From Bacillota bacterium (GTDB lineage: Bacteria; Bacillota; Clostridia; Lachnospirales; Lachnospiraceae): 23,688 bases of DNA. Location of the stretch: contig JAEXGM010000112.1 in NCBI GenBank assembly GCA_023450835.1, forward strand, positions 1 to 23,688. Direction: 5' to 3'. Made by a program: the position numbers and the translations under genes. Numbering within the stretch: the first letter of the stretch is position 1; every line of letters begins with the position of its first letter. The notes under the pieces are model-generated. The model saw only the letters and a program-made list of their open reading frames with translations. It did not search any database and was not told where the DNA came from. Below are positions 7,910 to 14,701 of this stretch, piece after piece.

Positions 7910-8569
7910 ATGAATACGAGAAGCATTGATATAAAAGAAAATATAATAGAATTATTTGAGTATTTAAGAAAAAGAATCCTTTGGATACTTCTTAGCGGGA
8001 CCATTTTCGGAATGCTGGTTTGTGGTGCCTACTACTATTTTATACCGGATGAGTACCAGGCGGCCATTAAAATACAATCGGGAATGCAGGTAAGTAATGA
8101 TTTTACCAGATTGATAAACAGCAGGCCTATTCTGGAACAGGTGATCTATGAGGCAGGGGCTGATATGACACCGGAAGAATTGGACAGTGAGTTTTTTATA
8201 ACCATTGTCGGAGATTCAAGAGTAATGGAGATGGAAATAAACGATTATGATTCGAAACAGGCTGTGACTTTAGTCCGGGCTTTTCTAAAAGTAGCAAAGG
8301 CTGAGTATGGAAATATCTTTAATCTTAAAGTAGTGGAAGACACCGGTGAGGCCTATCCTCTTCCGAAAGAATATGCAGGAAGTTTTGCAAGAAGTTTTCT
8401 TGTAGGTGCAATTTTTAGCGCAGTCATTATTTCTATAAAATATTTGCGCAGCAGTAAAATACATAAAGCGGAAGAAATCACAGACTTTCTTCACATACCG
8501 ATTCTGGCCGTACTGCCACGGTGGGATATACATAAAACGAAAGTAGGGAGGATTAGACATGAGAATTAA
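7910..8569 (+). CDS. Second, shorter Wzz/CpsC-like protein
   Basis: The ATG at 7910 follows AAGGAG by a few bases; the open frame extends further upstream but that part overlaps the VanZ gene. The 219-residue product keeps the CpsC layout: an N-terminal cytoplasmic helix (SIDIKENIIELFEYLRKR), a membrane segment (about 24-44), the extracytoplasmic NSRPILEQVIYEAGADMT stretch matching TSRPILEQV of the first copy, a second membrane segment (about 166-182) and a cytoplasmic tail. It is about 38 residues shorter than the first copy, mostly in the extracytoplasmic domain. There is no second kinase beside it. It may form mixed assemblies with the first CpsC or act independently. Its last 11 nt overlap the PqqD-like gene, coupling the two gene sets. 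Confidence 0.85.
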   Translation: MNTRSIDIKENIIELFEYLRKRILWILLSGTIFGMLVCGAYYYFIPDEYQAAIKIQSGMQVSNDFTRLINSRPILEQVIYEAGADMTPEELDSEFFITIVGDSRVMEMEINDYDSKQAVTLVRAFLKVAKAEYGNIFNLKVVEDTGEAYPLPKEYAGSFARSFLVGAIFSAVIISIKYLRSSKIHKAEEITDFLHIPILAVLPRWDIHKTKVGRIRHEN

Positions 8570-8876
8570 GGAAGGGTTTTTGCTCCGGGAAATTGCGGGC
8601 TCTTTTGTTGTAGTACCTATCGGACAGAGGGTGATTGATTTTAACGGACTTATGAGTCTTAACGAGAGCGGAGCTTTGCTTTGGGCAAGACTGGAGAAGG
8701 GAATAAAATCAATAGAAGAATTGGTAGGAATCCTATGTGAAAATTATCTGGTTGAAAGAGAAAAAGCGAGGGAAGACATTGAAATCTTCATAAATAAAAT
8801 TTCAGAGAGAGGACTGATGGAAGATGGCAATGAATTGGGGGCAGTTAAGTGCACAGTTAACAATGAATTCGTTTAG
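8559..8876 (+). CDS. PqqD-family peptide-binding protein (RiPP recognition element)
   Basis: The 105-residue protein shows the PqqD pattern: FLLREIAGSFVVVP, LNESGALLW near residues 33-41, a helix IKSIEELVGILCENY, then a final helical region ending KISERGLM. This winged-helix fold binds leader peptides of ribosomally made peptides and presents the substrate to the modifying enzyme. The ATG at 8559 has GGGAGG upstream and overlaps the CpsC-like gene by 11 nt. The radical SAM gene starts inside its 3' end (53-nt overlap). The last 15 residues after GLM are not typical of the family and exist in part because of that overlap. Confidence 0.9.
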   Translation: MRIKEGFLLREIAGSFVVVPIGQRVIDFNGLMSLNESGALLWARLEKGIKSIEELVGILCENYLVEREKAREDIEIFINKISERGLMEDGNELGAVKCTVNNEFV

Positions 8877-9915
8877 GAACCAGTTACCCTTTATGGGGCA
8901 GTTTGAGCTGACAACAAGATGCAACTTTGGCTGCCGTATGTGCTACACCTGTTCCGGTCTAAGCCATAATTCTCTGAAAGAAAGAGAGCTGAGTGCAAAG
9001 AGCTGGATACACCTGGCAAAAGAAGCCTATGATGCAGGAATGCTCTTTCTACTGTTAACAGGCGGGGAAATCTTTTATCGGGAAGATTTTCGCGAAATAT
9101 ATGAAGAGATTACACAGATGGGATTTATCGTAAGCTTATACAGCAATGGCTCACTTATAACAGATAAGGTAATAAACTGGCTGGAGAAAAGACCTCCGTC
9201 TCAGATTGATATCACTCTTTACGGCGCATCTTCCGAGACCTATAAAAGAGTATGCGGAAACGCAAATGGGTTTTACAGAACATTGGAGGGGATTAAGCTA
9301 TTAAAAGCTGCGGGAATTGAGGTTCAGATCAGGAGTACCATTATTAAAGAAAATCTCGCTGACCTTGATAAGATGATAGAGTTAGCGGAAGAATTGGATT
9401 TAAGGCTGAATATCGTGGACTACGTATCTCCGGGAAGAGAGATAAATGACCGGGATACCGGAAGGCTGGAGCCGTCTCTGCAGGCACAGCTCTTAAAGAA
9501 AATGGATGATTATTACGGCAGAGGCGGGACGGGGGTCAAAACAGAGGATTTATATGAAGATAAGGATAGTTATTTTGAAGCCCTGGACTGCTTTAAGGCT
9601 TTTGAAAGCCAGGGAGCCTTTCCCTGTAATAGCGGAAAAAATTCCTTTTTCGTTACCTGGGACGGCAGAATGGTACCTTGCCCTACCTTAACCAGGCCAT
9701 ATTCAGAACCTTTATCCCAGGGATTTTTAAATGCCTGGAAAGACCTTGCGGATAAGTGCGGTGAAGTGCCGGCCTGTAAGACCTGTGATAAATGCTCCTT
9801 AAAGGAGAATTGCAATACTTGCCCGGGCAGATTATTAAATGAAACCGGAAGCTTTGAAGAACCCGCTGTCTATCTGTGTGAGTTAACAAGAGAAAGATTA
9901 AAAATTCAAATATAA
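8824..9915 (+). CDS. Radical SAM/SPASM peptide-modifying enzyme
   Basis: The 363-residue enzyme carries the radical SAM cluster motif CNFGCRMC (Cys33, 37, 40) and GGE (80-82). A C-terminal SPASM region is rich in cysteines (256, 268, 286, 312, 318, 321, 324, 330, 333, 352), enough for two auxiliary iron-sulfur clusters. SPASM enzymes of this size next to a PqqD protein and a short Cys-containing peptide typically install thioether or carbon-carbon links in the peptide. The start at 8824 overlaps pqqD by 53 nt; ATG 8860 is an alternative but lacks a clear ribosome binding site. The probable substrate is the 58-residue peptide encoded 12 nt downstream. Confidence 0.93.
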   Translation: MAMNWGQLSAQLTMNSFRNQLPFMGQFELTTRCNFGCRMCYTCSGLSHNSLKERELSAKSWIHLAKEAYDAGMLFLLLTGGEIFYREDFREIYEEITQMGFIVSLYSNGSLITDKVINWLEKRPPSQIDITLYGASSETYKRVCGNANGFYRTLEGIKLLKAAGIEVQIRSTIIKENLADLDKMIELAEELDLRLNIVDYVSPGREINDRDTGRLEPSLQAQLLKKMDDYYGRGGTGVKTEDLYEDKDSYFEALDCFKAFESQGAFPCNSGKNSFFVTWDGRMVPCPTLTRPYSEPLSQGFLNAWKDLADKCGEVPACKTCDKCSLKENCNTCPGRLLNETGSFEEPAVYLCELTRERLKIQI

Positions 9916-9927
9916 AGGAGAGAATAT

Positions 9928-10104
9928 ATGAAGGATTATGTGAAACCGGCTATTGAAATAGTGGAACTAAGACCCGAGGAGCGCTTAGCTTGCTGTACCG
10001 GCTGTTATAAAAATCCCAGTCAGTTAGCTAACGTTATAACCTGGCTCCTGCTTCACAGGCGCTTTTGCAAGGAAACTATAGTAGGTGCAAGTACGAGCTG
10101 TTAA
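9928..10104 (+). CDS. Candidate Cys-rich RiPP precursor peptide, 58 residues
   Basis: This small gene lies between the radical SAM and kinase genes and has one of the best ribosome binding sites in the cluster: AAAGGAG (9914-9920), 7 nt before the ATG. The peptide splits naturally into a charged leader (residues 1-21: MKDYVKPAIEIVELRPEER then LA) and a core of 37 residues starting CCTGC. The Y-x-K-P-x-I-x-I-x-x-L pattern of the leader resembles leaders bound by PqqD/RRE proteins. Cysteines are at 22, 23, 26, 47 and 58 (the last residue), with Ser/Thr at 55-57. Around the core midpoint lies the hydrophobic VITWLLL stretch. I know no named family for it. Precursor status is inferred from size, leader, Cys content and neighbours. 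A sequencing frameshift in the 3' half cannot be excluded. Confidence 0.8.
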   Translation: MKDYVKPAIEIVELRPEERLACCTGCYKNPSQLANVITWLLLHRRFCKETIVGASTSC

Positions 10105-10135
10105 AGCTTAATCGTGCTTTACACAAGGGGGACGT

Positions 10136-10987
10136 ATGAAAAGTACATTAAAGATTGCAAATATTGTTATCTCTTTGGAAGCAGACAATATTAATCGTAC
10201 GAACAAAAAAATGAGAGTGTTCGAAACAAAAGAACCGGCGGCAGAAATGAAAATTTCATACATACAGGCAAAAGAACTGGAATTGCCGGAAAACTATGTC
10301 TCTTTTGATGAAACTATGAAATGGTCAAAAGGGAACCAGGAAGATAGCGCCAATACACTTTATATCTGCGGCAATAATGCGGATGAGGTAATCTATCAGG
10401 TGGCTGCCGATTCGGACTGGAAAGAGGTAATGGTCACCTCAAACATTCGTGAGAGGAAGCCGGTAAATACCTTCATGAACTCTATCGGAGAAATAGCATT
10501 TCGAAACAGGATACTGTTCCATGAAGGTCTTGTAATCCATGGCTCTGCCATTGAGTGTGAGAACAAGGGGATAATATTCTCCGGCCCCTCCGGAACGGGC
10601 AAGTCGACCCAGTCAAGGCTTTGGAGAAAATATAAAAAGGCAGAGATGATTAATGATGACCGTCCGGCTTTACGTGTCATAGAAGGAGCTTCTTATGTCT
10701 TTGGTACCATGTGGAATGGGTCCAGCAAAAAATGCACGAACAAATCAGCTCCGCTGGCGGCAATTGTTTTATTGCAGCAGAATGCAGAAAATAAAATAGA
10801 AAGGCTTGCAGACGACGAGGCGGTAAAAAGGCTGATGCCAAGGAGCTTCCTGCCCTATAATAATGAAGAAAATATGGGAAGAGCACTTAAGAATCTGGAA
10901 AAGATAGTATCTGTTACGCCGGTATTTCTTCTGAAATGCAGACCTGACAGAGAAGCGGTGGAGTTATTATGCCAATGTCTGAAATAA
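10136..10987 (+). CDS. HprK-related P-loop kinase of a peptide-modification cluster
   Basis: The 283-residue protein has a poorly conserved N-terminal part (1-125) and a C-terminal HPr-kinase/PEPCK-like core: LVIHGSAIE (132-140), P-loop FSGPSGTGKST (148-158), NDDRPALR (173-180), and FGTMWNGSSK (189-198), where many relatives have a GTPW-type motif. HprK-like enzymes in paeninodin-type lasso peptide clusters phosphorylate a serine of the precursor, and similar genes accompany PqqD proteins elsewhere. Here the peptide with Ser/Thr near its C-terminus is the obvious candidate substrate, by inference. AAGGGG precedes the ATG, and the gene overlaps the following protease gene by 19 nt. It is not the metabolic HPr kinase, which is longer and has different surroundings. 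Confidence 0.88.
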   Translation: MKSTLKIANIVISLEADNINRTNKKMRVFETKEPAAEMKISYIQAKELELPENYVSFDETMKWSKGNQEDSANTLYICGNNADEVIYQVAADSDWKEVMVTSNIRERKPVNTFMNSIGEIAFRNRILFHEGLVIHGSAIECENKGIIFSGPSGTGKSTQSRLWRKYKKAEMINDDRPALRVIEGASYVFGTMWNGSSKKCTNKSAPLAAIVLLQQNAENKIERLADDEAVKRLMPRSFLPYNNEENMGRALKNLEKIVSVTPVFLLKCRPDREAVELLCQCLK

Positions 10988-11460
10988 AGGAAATAAAGAC
11001 AGACAGCATGATGCCTGTCATAAAGAATCTGTTAAGAGAAGGCAAAGGGGTGCGTATTACCGTAACAGGAAATAGTATGTACCCTTTTTTGCGTGATAAA
11101 AAAGATAGTGTTGTACTCTATAGTACTTCCATGGATAAAGTAAAGGCCGGGGATATTATTCTCATAAAAAGAAAGGGAGGTAACTATGTACTGCACAGAG
11201 TAATACTGAAAGGGAAACAGTCCGTCTACATACTGGGAGATGCACAAAGAAGGATAGAAGGCCCTATTTGCAGTAACCAGATACTTGCAAAAGCGGAAGT
11301 GATTTACAGGGGTGAAAGAAAGATATCAGTAAACCACTGGTTTATCAGAAAACTCTCCTTGCTGTGGACAGTGGCTATCCCTTTTCGTAAAATCATAATG
11401 AAAAGCTATCGGAGAGTAAGAAACTGCCAGGTAGCAGTATTAAGCAGCTTTAAGAAATAA
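10969..11460 (+). CDS. S24/S26-family serine protease (signal peptidase-like)
   Basis: The 163-residue product contains the signal peptidase box with the nucleophile, TVTGNSMYPFL (Ser36), then GDIILIKR (61-68), YVLHRVI with His76, and GDAQ with Asp91. A His instead of Lys as partner of the Ser is typical of the SipW/archaeal/ER type. It lacks the usual N-terminal membrane anchor; a moderately hydrophobic stretch at about 129-138 might associate with the membrane. Proteins of this kind occur in clusters with PqqD, HprK-like and NTP_transf_5 genes, and a natural guess is removal of the peptide leader. The ATG at 10969 follows GGTGGAG; ATG 10975 is an alternative. Confidence 0.85.
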   Translation: MPMSEIKEIKTDSMMPVIKNLLREGKGVRITVTGNSMYPFLRDKKDSVVLYSTSMDKVKAGDIILIKRKGGNYVLHRVILKGKQSVYILGDAQRRIEGPICSNQILAKAEVIYRGERKISVNHWFIRKLSLLWTVAIPFRKIIMKSYRRVRNCQVAVLSSFKK

Positions 11461-11507
11461 TTGTCACTTCTGTTTGAATAGTACTGCAGTATTAAAGGAG
11501 CGGACGT

Positions 11508-13244
11508 ATGAATCAGAAAATTCAAATACTAAAGTGGATGGGGGCCAAAACAAAACCATATATACGAAGTGTGGTACTTCTCATACTAATGGGATGTATA
11601 TTGTCGTTCGTGAAAGTGTATATGGCATATGTATCAAAAGATCTGATTGATTCTGCCCTTATAAGGAATACAAAAGCAGTATTAAAAACAGGAAGTATAT
11701 TTAGTGCGGCACTTCTTCTGCAGGTGGTCTTTAAATGGATATCAACTGACTTATCTGTGCGGACGAAAGAAAATATGGCCGGAAGCTTAAGAGAAAAGTT
11801 ATATCGCCATCTCACCGGCGCAAGCTGGAATGAATATACCAAGTACCATACCGGTGATATCCAGATGCGTGTAATGGGAGATACCCAGATTACGGTAGGC
11901 GGCATTATAGATGGAATTACACAGGGAATGACCCATATAACAGGTATGGCAGCCGCATTTGTTGTACTGCTGCAATTTAACAGAAATATTGCACTGATTA
12001 CCTTATTGTGTGGTCCTCTTTCCTTGATATTTATAGCTTTTTTTGGCTCCCGGTACATGTCCGTCCACGAAGATACGCAAGAAGCGGACGGCAGATACCG
12101 GGCGTATCTGCAGGAATGCCTGTCCCATATGCTCATAGTCAAGACCTTTGGTAAAGAGCAAGACAGTGCGGAAAAGTTAAGACAGATGCAAAGGGAGAAG
12201 AAAAAGTTTGCGATAAAGCGTACCTTCTCAACAACGGTGATTAATACAGTTACCATGATAGGAATTGGAATAAGCTTTCTCCTTATTTTTGTCTGGGGAA
12301 TGACTTCTGTTTTTTCAAAAAACATAACAGTAGGTACTTTTACCGCATACATACAGCTAATCGCTCAGATGCTGATACCGTTTTTGGATTTGGCATTAAT
12401 AGGTACTGGGTTTTTATCCGCTGCCGGTTCTTCCAGGCGGCTAATGGAACTGGAAAGGCTTCACACGGAAAAAACAGACTCCAAACCAGGCGTGAAGGAT
12501 TTTGATGAATTAATAATAGATAACCTTAATTTCTCCTATGAAGCAGGCAAGCCTATACTTAATGAAATCTCAATCGCCGTCAAGGCAGGTGAGACCATTG
12601 GCCTGATTGGGGCCTCAGGGCAGGGAAAGACCACCTTAATCAACTTAATTATGCAGCTTTTAAATCCTGAAAAGGGCAGTATTCTTATAAAAAAAGAAAA
12701 TACCATCTATAACCTGGAACAGTTTTCAATAAGAGATTTGATAACCTATGTACCCCAGGGAAATACACTCTTTTCCGGAACTATTGAAGAAAATCTGGTA
12801 ATGGGCAGAAAAGAGGCAGAGGATAAAGAAAAGGAGGAAGCATTGAAGGAAGCCTGTGCGTGGGGCTTTGTGGAGGACTTGAAAGACGGATGGAATACGG
12901 TAATCGGTGAATATGGAATTGGTCTTTCGGAAGGGCAGGCTCAAAGAATTGCAATAGCGAGAGCATTCCTCAGAGAAGCGCCATTGCTGATTTTAGATGA
13001 GGCAACTTCCGCACTGGATATGGATACAGAAAAAGCAATACTTCGTAATATCAGAGAAAAGACGGAAAAGCGCACAAGTATTATTATAACCCACAGGCTC
13101 TCAGCACTTCGCTATTGCGACAGGGTATTTTCACTGGAGAAAGGAAGATTAAGAGAAAGAGAGCCTGCTAAGATATTAGCTGAGTTAAATGAAAATATCG
13201 GTTTTGCCTCTTTTTATTCGACTAGCGAAGCTTTAGCCAGGTAA
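11508..13244 (+). CDS. ABC transporter, fused permease and ATPase (probable peptide exporter)
   Basis: This 578-residue half transporter has an N-terminal six-helix exporter domain (about 15-310) and a C-terminal nucleotide-binding domain: Walker A GASGQGKT (368-375), Q-loop VPQGNTLFSGTI (415-426), signature LSEGQ (473-477), Walker B LLILDEATSALD (493-504) and switch His529. It has no N-terminal C39 peptidase domain, so leader removal must come from another enzyme, consistent with the upstream S26-type protease. AAAGGAG precedes the ATG. As a half transporter it probably works as a homodimer. The last 23 nt overlap the 3' end of the convergent nucleotidyltransferase gene. Confidence 0.93.
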   Translation: MNQKIQILKWMGAKTKPYIRSVVLLILMGCILSFVKVYMAYVSKDLIDSALIRNTKAVLKTGSIFSAALLLQVVFKWISTDLSVRTKENMAGSLREKLYRHLTGASWNEYTKYHTGDIQMRVMGDTQITVGGIIDGITQGMTHITGMAAAFVVLLQFNRNIALITLLCGPLSLIFIAFFGSRYMSVHEDTQEADGRYRAYLQECLSHMLIVKTFGKEQDSAEKLRQMQREKKKFAIKRTFSTTVINTVTMIGIGISFLLIFVWGMTSVFSKNITVGTFTAYIQLIAQMLIPFLDLALIGTGFLSAAGSSRRLMELERLHTEKTDSKPGVKDFDELIIDNLNFSYEAGKPILNEISIAVKAGETIGLIGASGQGKTTLINLIMQLLNPEKGSILIKKENTIYNLEQFSIRDLITYVPQGNTLFSGTIEENLVMGRKEAEDKEKEEALKEACAWGFVEDLKDGWNTVIGEYGIGLSEGQAQRIAIARAFLREAPLLILDEATSALDMDTEKAILRNIREKTEKRTSIIITHRLSALRYCDRVFSLEKGRLREREPAKILAELNENIGFASFYSTSEALAR

Positions 13245-14490
13245 GGAGCTTAATGCGGTCCGAATAAGCCGCTGAAGTCTCTTTGTCCCAGATAAACGCA
13301 AGAAGGGAAAGCTGTCCTATGTTATAAAAGCCCCGGTGTATCCAGGCGGCGGGAAGCAGAACCGGATACCTTTTAGCATAGCGATACTGATATCCGAGGT
13401 TAGCGGGAACAGGAAACAAAAATCTTACCACATTAAAGAAAGCAATTTTTTTATGGTCAGAATGGCTTGCAGCAGAGATTTTAGACGCAGAGACTTCAGA
13501 TATAGCAGCATCCTGCCCGTCCTTTATGTATCGGAGAAGATTTCGAGAAGCTGCCCTCTCTTTTGTCCGTTTACCAAAAGCGCCGGCTTCTAAAATGTCT
13601 TCCGTAAGTTTATCCTGGAAAAAGATAAATTGCTCATCTGCTTCCGGCAATATATCCTCCGGCAGCGGCAGATCAAATAAATCATGGCATATGGCAAGAA
13701 GAGTCTGGGTGAATTTATCGTATCCGTAGAGCTCAACTTCATAAAGAATATTGTCCCAAATGATATCATTGGAATGAGCGGAGGCAAAAAGAGTAAAGTC
13801 ACAGAGTTGTCTGAGCCCGATACCGCTGGAACATATGTGGTGAACAATATGAAATATCTGGTGTATAATCTGATCCTTAACTGACAGACTTAGCACAGGA
13901 GCTGAATCTAATAATTCTGTAATAGTATTTTCCCATACATGGGAAGTGAAATTCCCCTTGCTTTCCATTGCGGCATTATCCGTTAGGATGGTATGCAGTT
14001 CAATTTCGGGATATCTTTCATGGGTATAGGTAATATGACGTTCACTGGATTTACCCCTTTTGTAACCCAGTTTGAGCAGAGCCTCATGAGCCTTTATAAG
14101 GTCTTCGCTATGTACTAAAACATCTGCATCCCGCATAATGCGAAGCTCTTTCAAAGGATAATATTTTCTTAAAATCAATCCTTTTAATGCTATTAGAGGA
14201 ATGCTTTGATTATGGAAATACTGAAAGACCCTCTCCATCTGGTCTAAATGCATAATCTGGAAGGCACCCTCCCGAAGCATTTCATACCTCCAGGTTTCAA
14301 GGAGTGCCGGTTCGGGCTGTAAGTGTTCGGGAAGTTCTTCTATTACGGGAAATAGTAATGTATGCACCTGGTGAGCTATTGCCTCTTTATAGATAACCTG
14401 CCAATCAGGAGATACTTCAGGAAGTTCAGGGGGGGTATTTGAAATAGCGGCAGACAGAAGTTTAATAAAGAACAGTGAATTATTTTGCAT
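13222..14490 (-). CDS. Nucleotidyltransferase family protein (NTP_transf_5)
   Basis: The 422-residue protein matches the NTP_transf_5 type seen in lasso peptide and other PqqD-containing clusters: the segment IPLIALKGLILRKYYP (97-112) precedes RIMRDADVLV (117-126), giving the acidic D121/D123 pair of the nucleotidyltransferase fold, and E164-L-H166 supplies a third acidic position. The His-rich helix IIHQIFHIVHHIC follows. The C-terminal third is variable. The biochemical role of these proteins is poorly known; nucleotide or phosphate transfer to the peptide or a sugar is a guess. The start is supported by AAGGAG on the minus strand, and it has its own promoter (14524-14552). It is convergent with, and overlaps by 23 nt, the exporter gene. 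Confidence 0.87.
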   Translation of the reverse strand: MQNNSLFFIKLLSAAISNTPPELPEVSPDWQVIYKEAIAHQVHTLLFPVIEELPEHLQPEPALLETWRYEMLREGAFQIMHLDQMERVFQYFHNQSIPLIALKGLILRKYYPLKELRIMRDADVLVHSEDLIKAHEALLKLGYKRGKSSERHITYTHERYPEIELHTILTDNAAMESKGNFTSHVWENTITELLDSAPVLSLSVKDQIIHQIFHIVHHICSSGIGLRQLCDFTLFASAHSNDIIWDNILYEVELYGYDKFTQTLLAICHDLFDLPLPEDILPEADEQFIFFQDKLTEDILEAGAFGKRTKERAASRNLLRYIKDGQDAAISEVSASKISAASHSDHKKIAFFNVVRFLFPVPANLGYQYRYAKRYPVLLPAAWIHRGFYNIGQLSLLAFIWDKETSAAYSDRIKLLTWLKLR

Positions 14491-14523
14491 AAGCAGCTCC
14501 TTAACTAGAAAAAATTTACAATT

Positions 14524-14552
14524 ATTATAACCTATTCAAGCAGTTTGGACAA
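14524..14552 (-). promoter_or_regulatory. Candidate sigma-A-type promoter of the nucleotidyltransferase gene
   Basis: On the minus strand TTGTCC (14552-14547), a 17-nt spacer and a perfect TATAAT (14529-14524) lie about 35 nt ahead of the ATG. This gives the gene expression independent from the plus-strand cluster. Confidence 0.55.
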
Positions 14553-14701
14553 CCATTCTGATACGACAGAAAAACCGGGAATGAGAGAAAAAGTTTCTGA
14601 ATAAGACAGGAAGTGAGAAAATGATACAAGACGTTATGAAAGTAGAATTACAATGCGGCGAATAGTTTTGCACGACTACAGTGCAGAAGCGAGGTGAAAA
14701 A

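Noticed and set aside
10032..10139. Open alternative frame covering the 3' half of the peptide gene and ending at the kinase start, which could indicate a frameshift in the precursor
   Set aside because: It has no start codon and follows an in-frame stop at 10029-10031. The main frame has a strong ribosome binding site and a natural stop, so I keep the 58-residue peptide and only flag the possibility.
11522..12352. 276-residue minus-strand open frame inside the ABC transporter gene
   Set aside because: It is antisense to the membrane domain of a clear transporter, has low-complexity hydrophobic content expected from that, and no homologous motif.
13336..13884. Several plus-strand open frames inside the nucleotidyltransferase region
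   Set aside because: They are antisense to a clear 422-residue gene with recognisable motifs and lack ribosome binding sites or family signatures.
8559..14490. Lasso peptide cluster, suggested by the PqqD, HprK-like and nucleotidyltransferase genes
   Set aside because: No asparagine synthetase-like cyclase or transglutaminase-like protease is present; a SPASM radical SAM enzyme takes the modifying role.
14621..14665. 14-residue open frame with AGGAAGTGAG upstream, possibly a leader peptide of the LCP gene
   Set aside because: Too short and with no attenuator-like structure after it; the apparent ribosome binding site may be chance.
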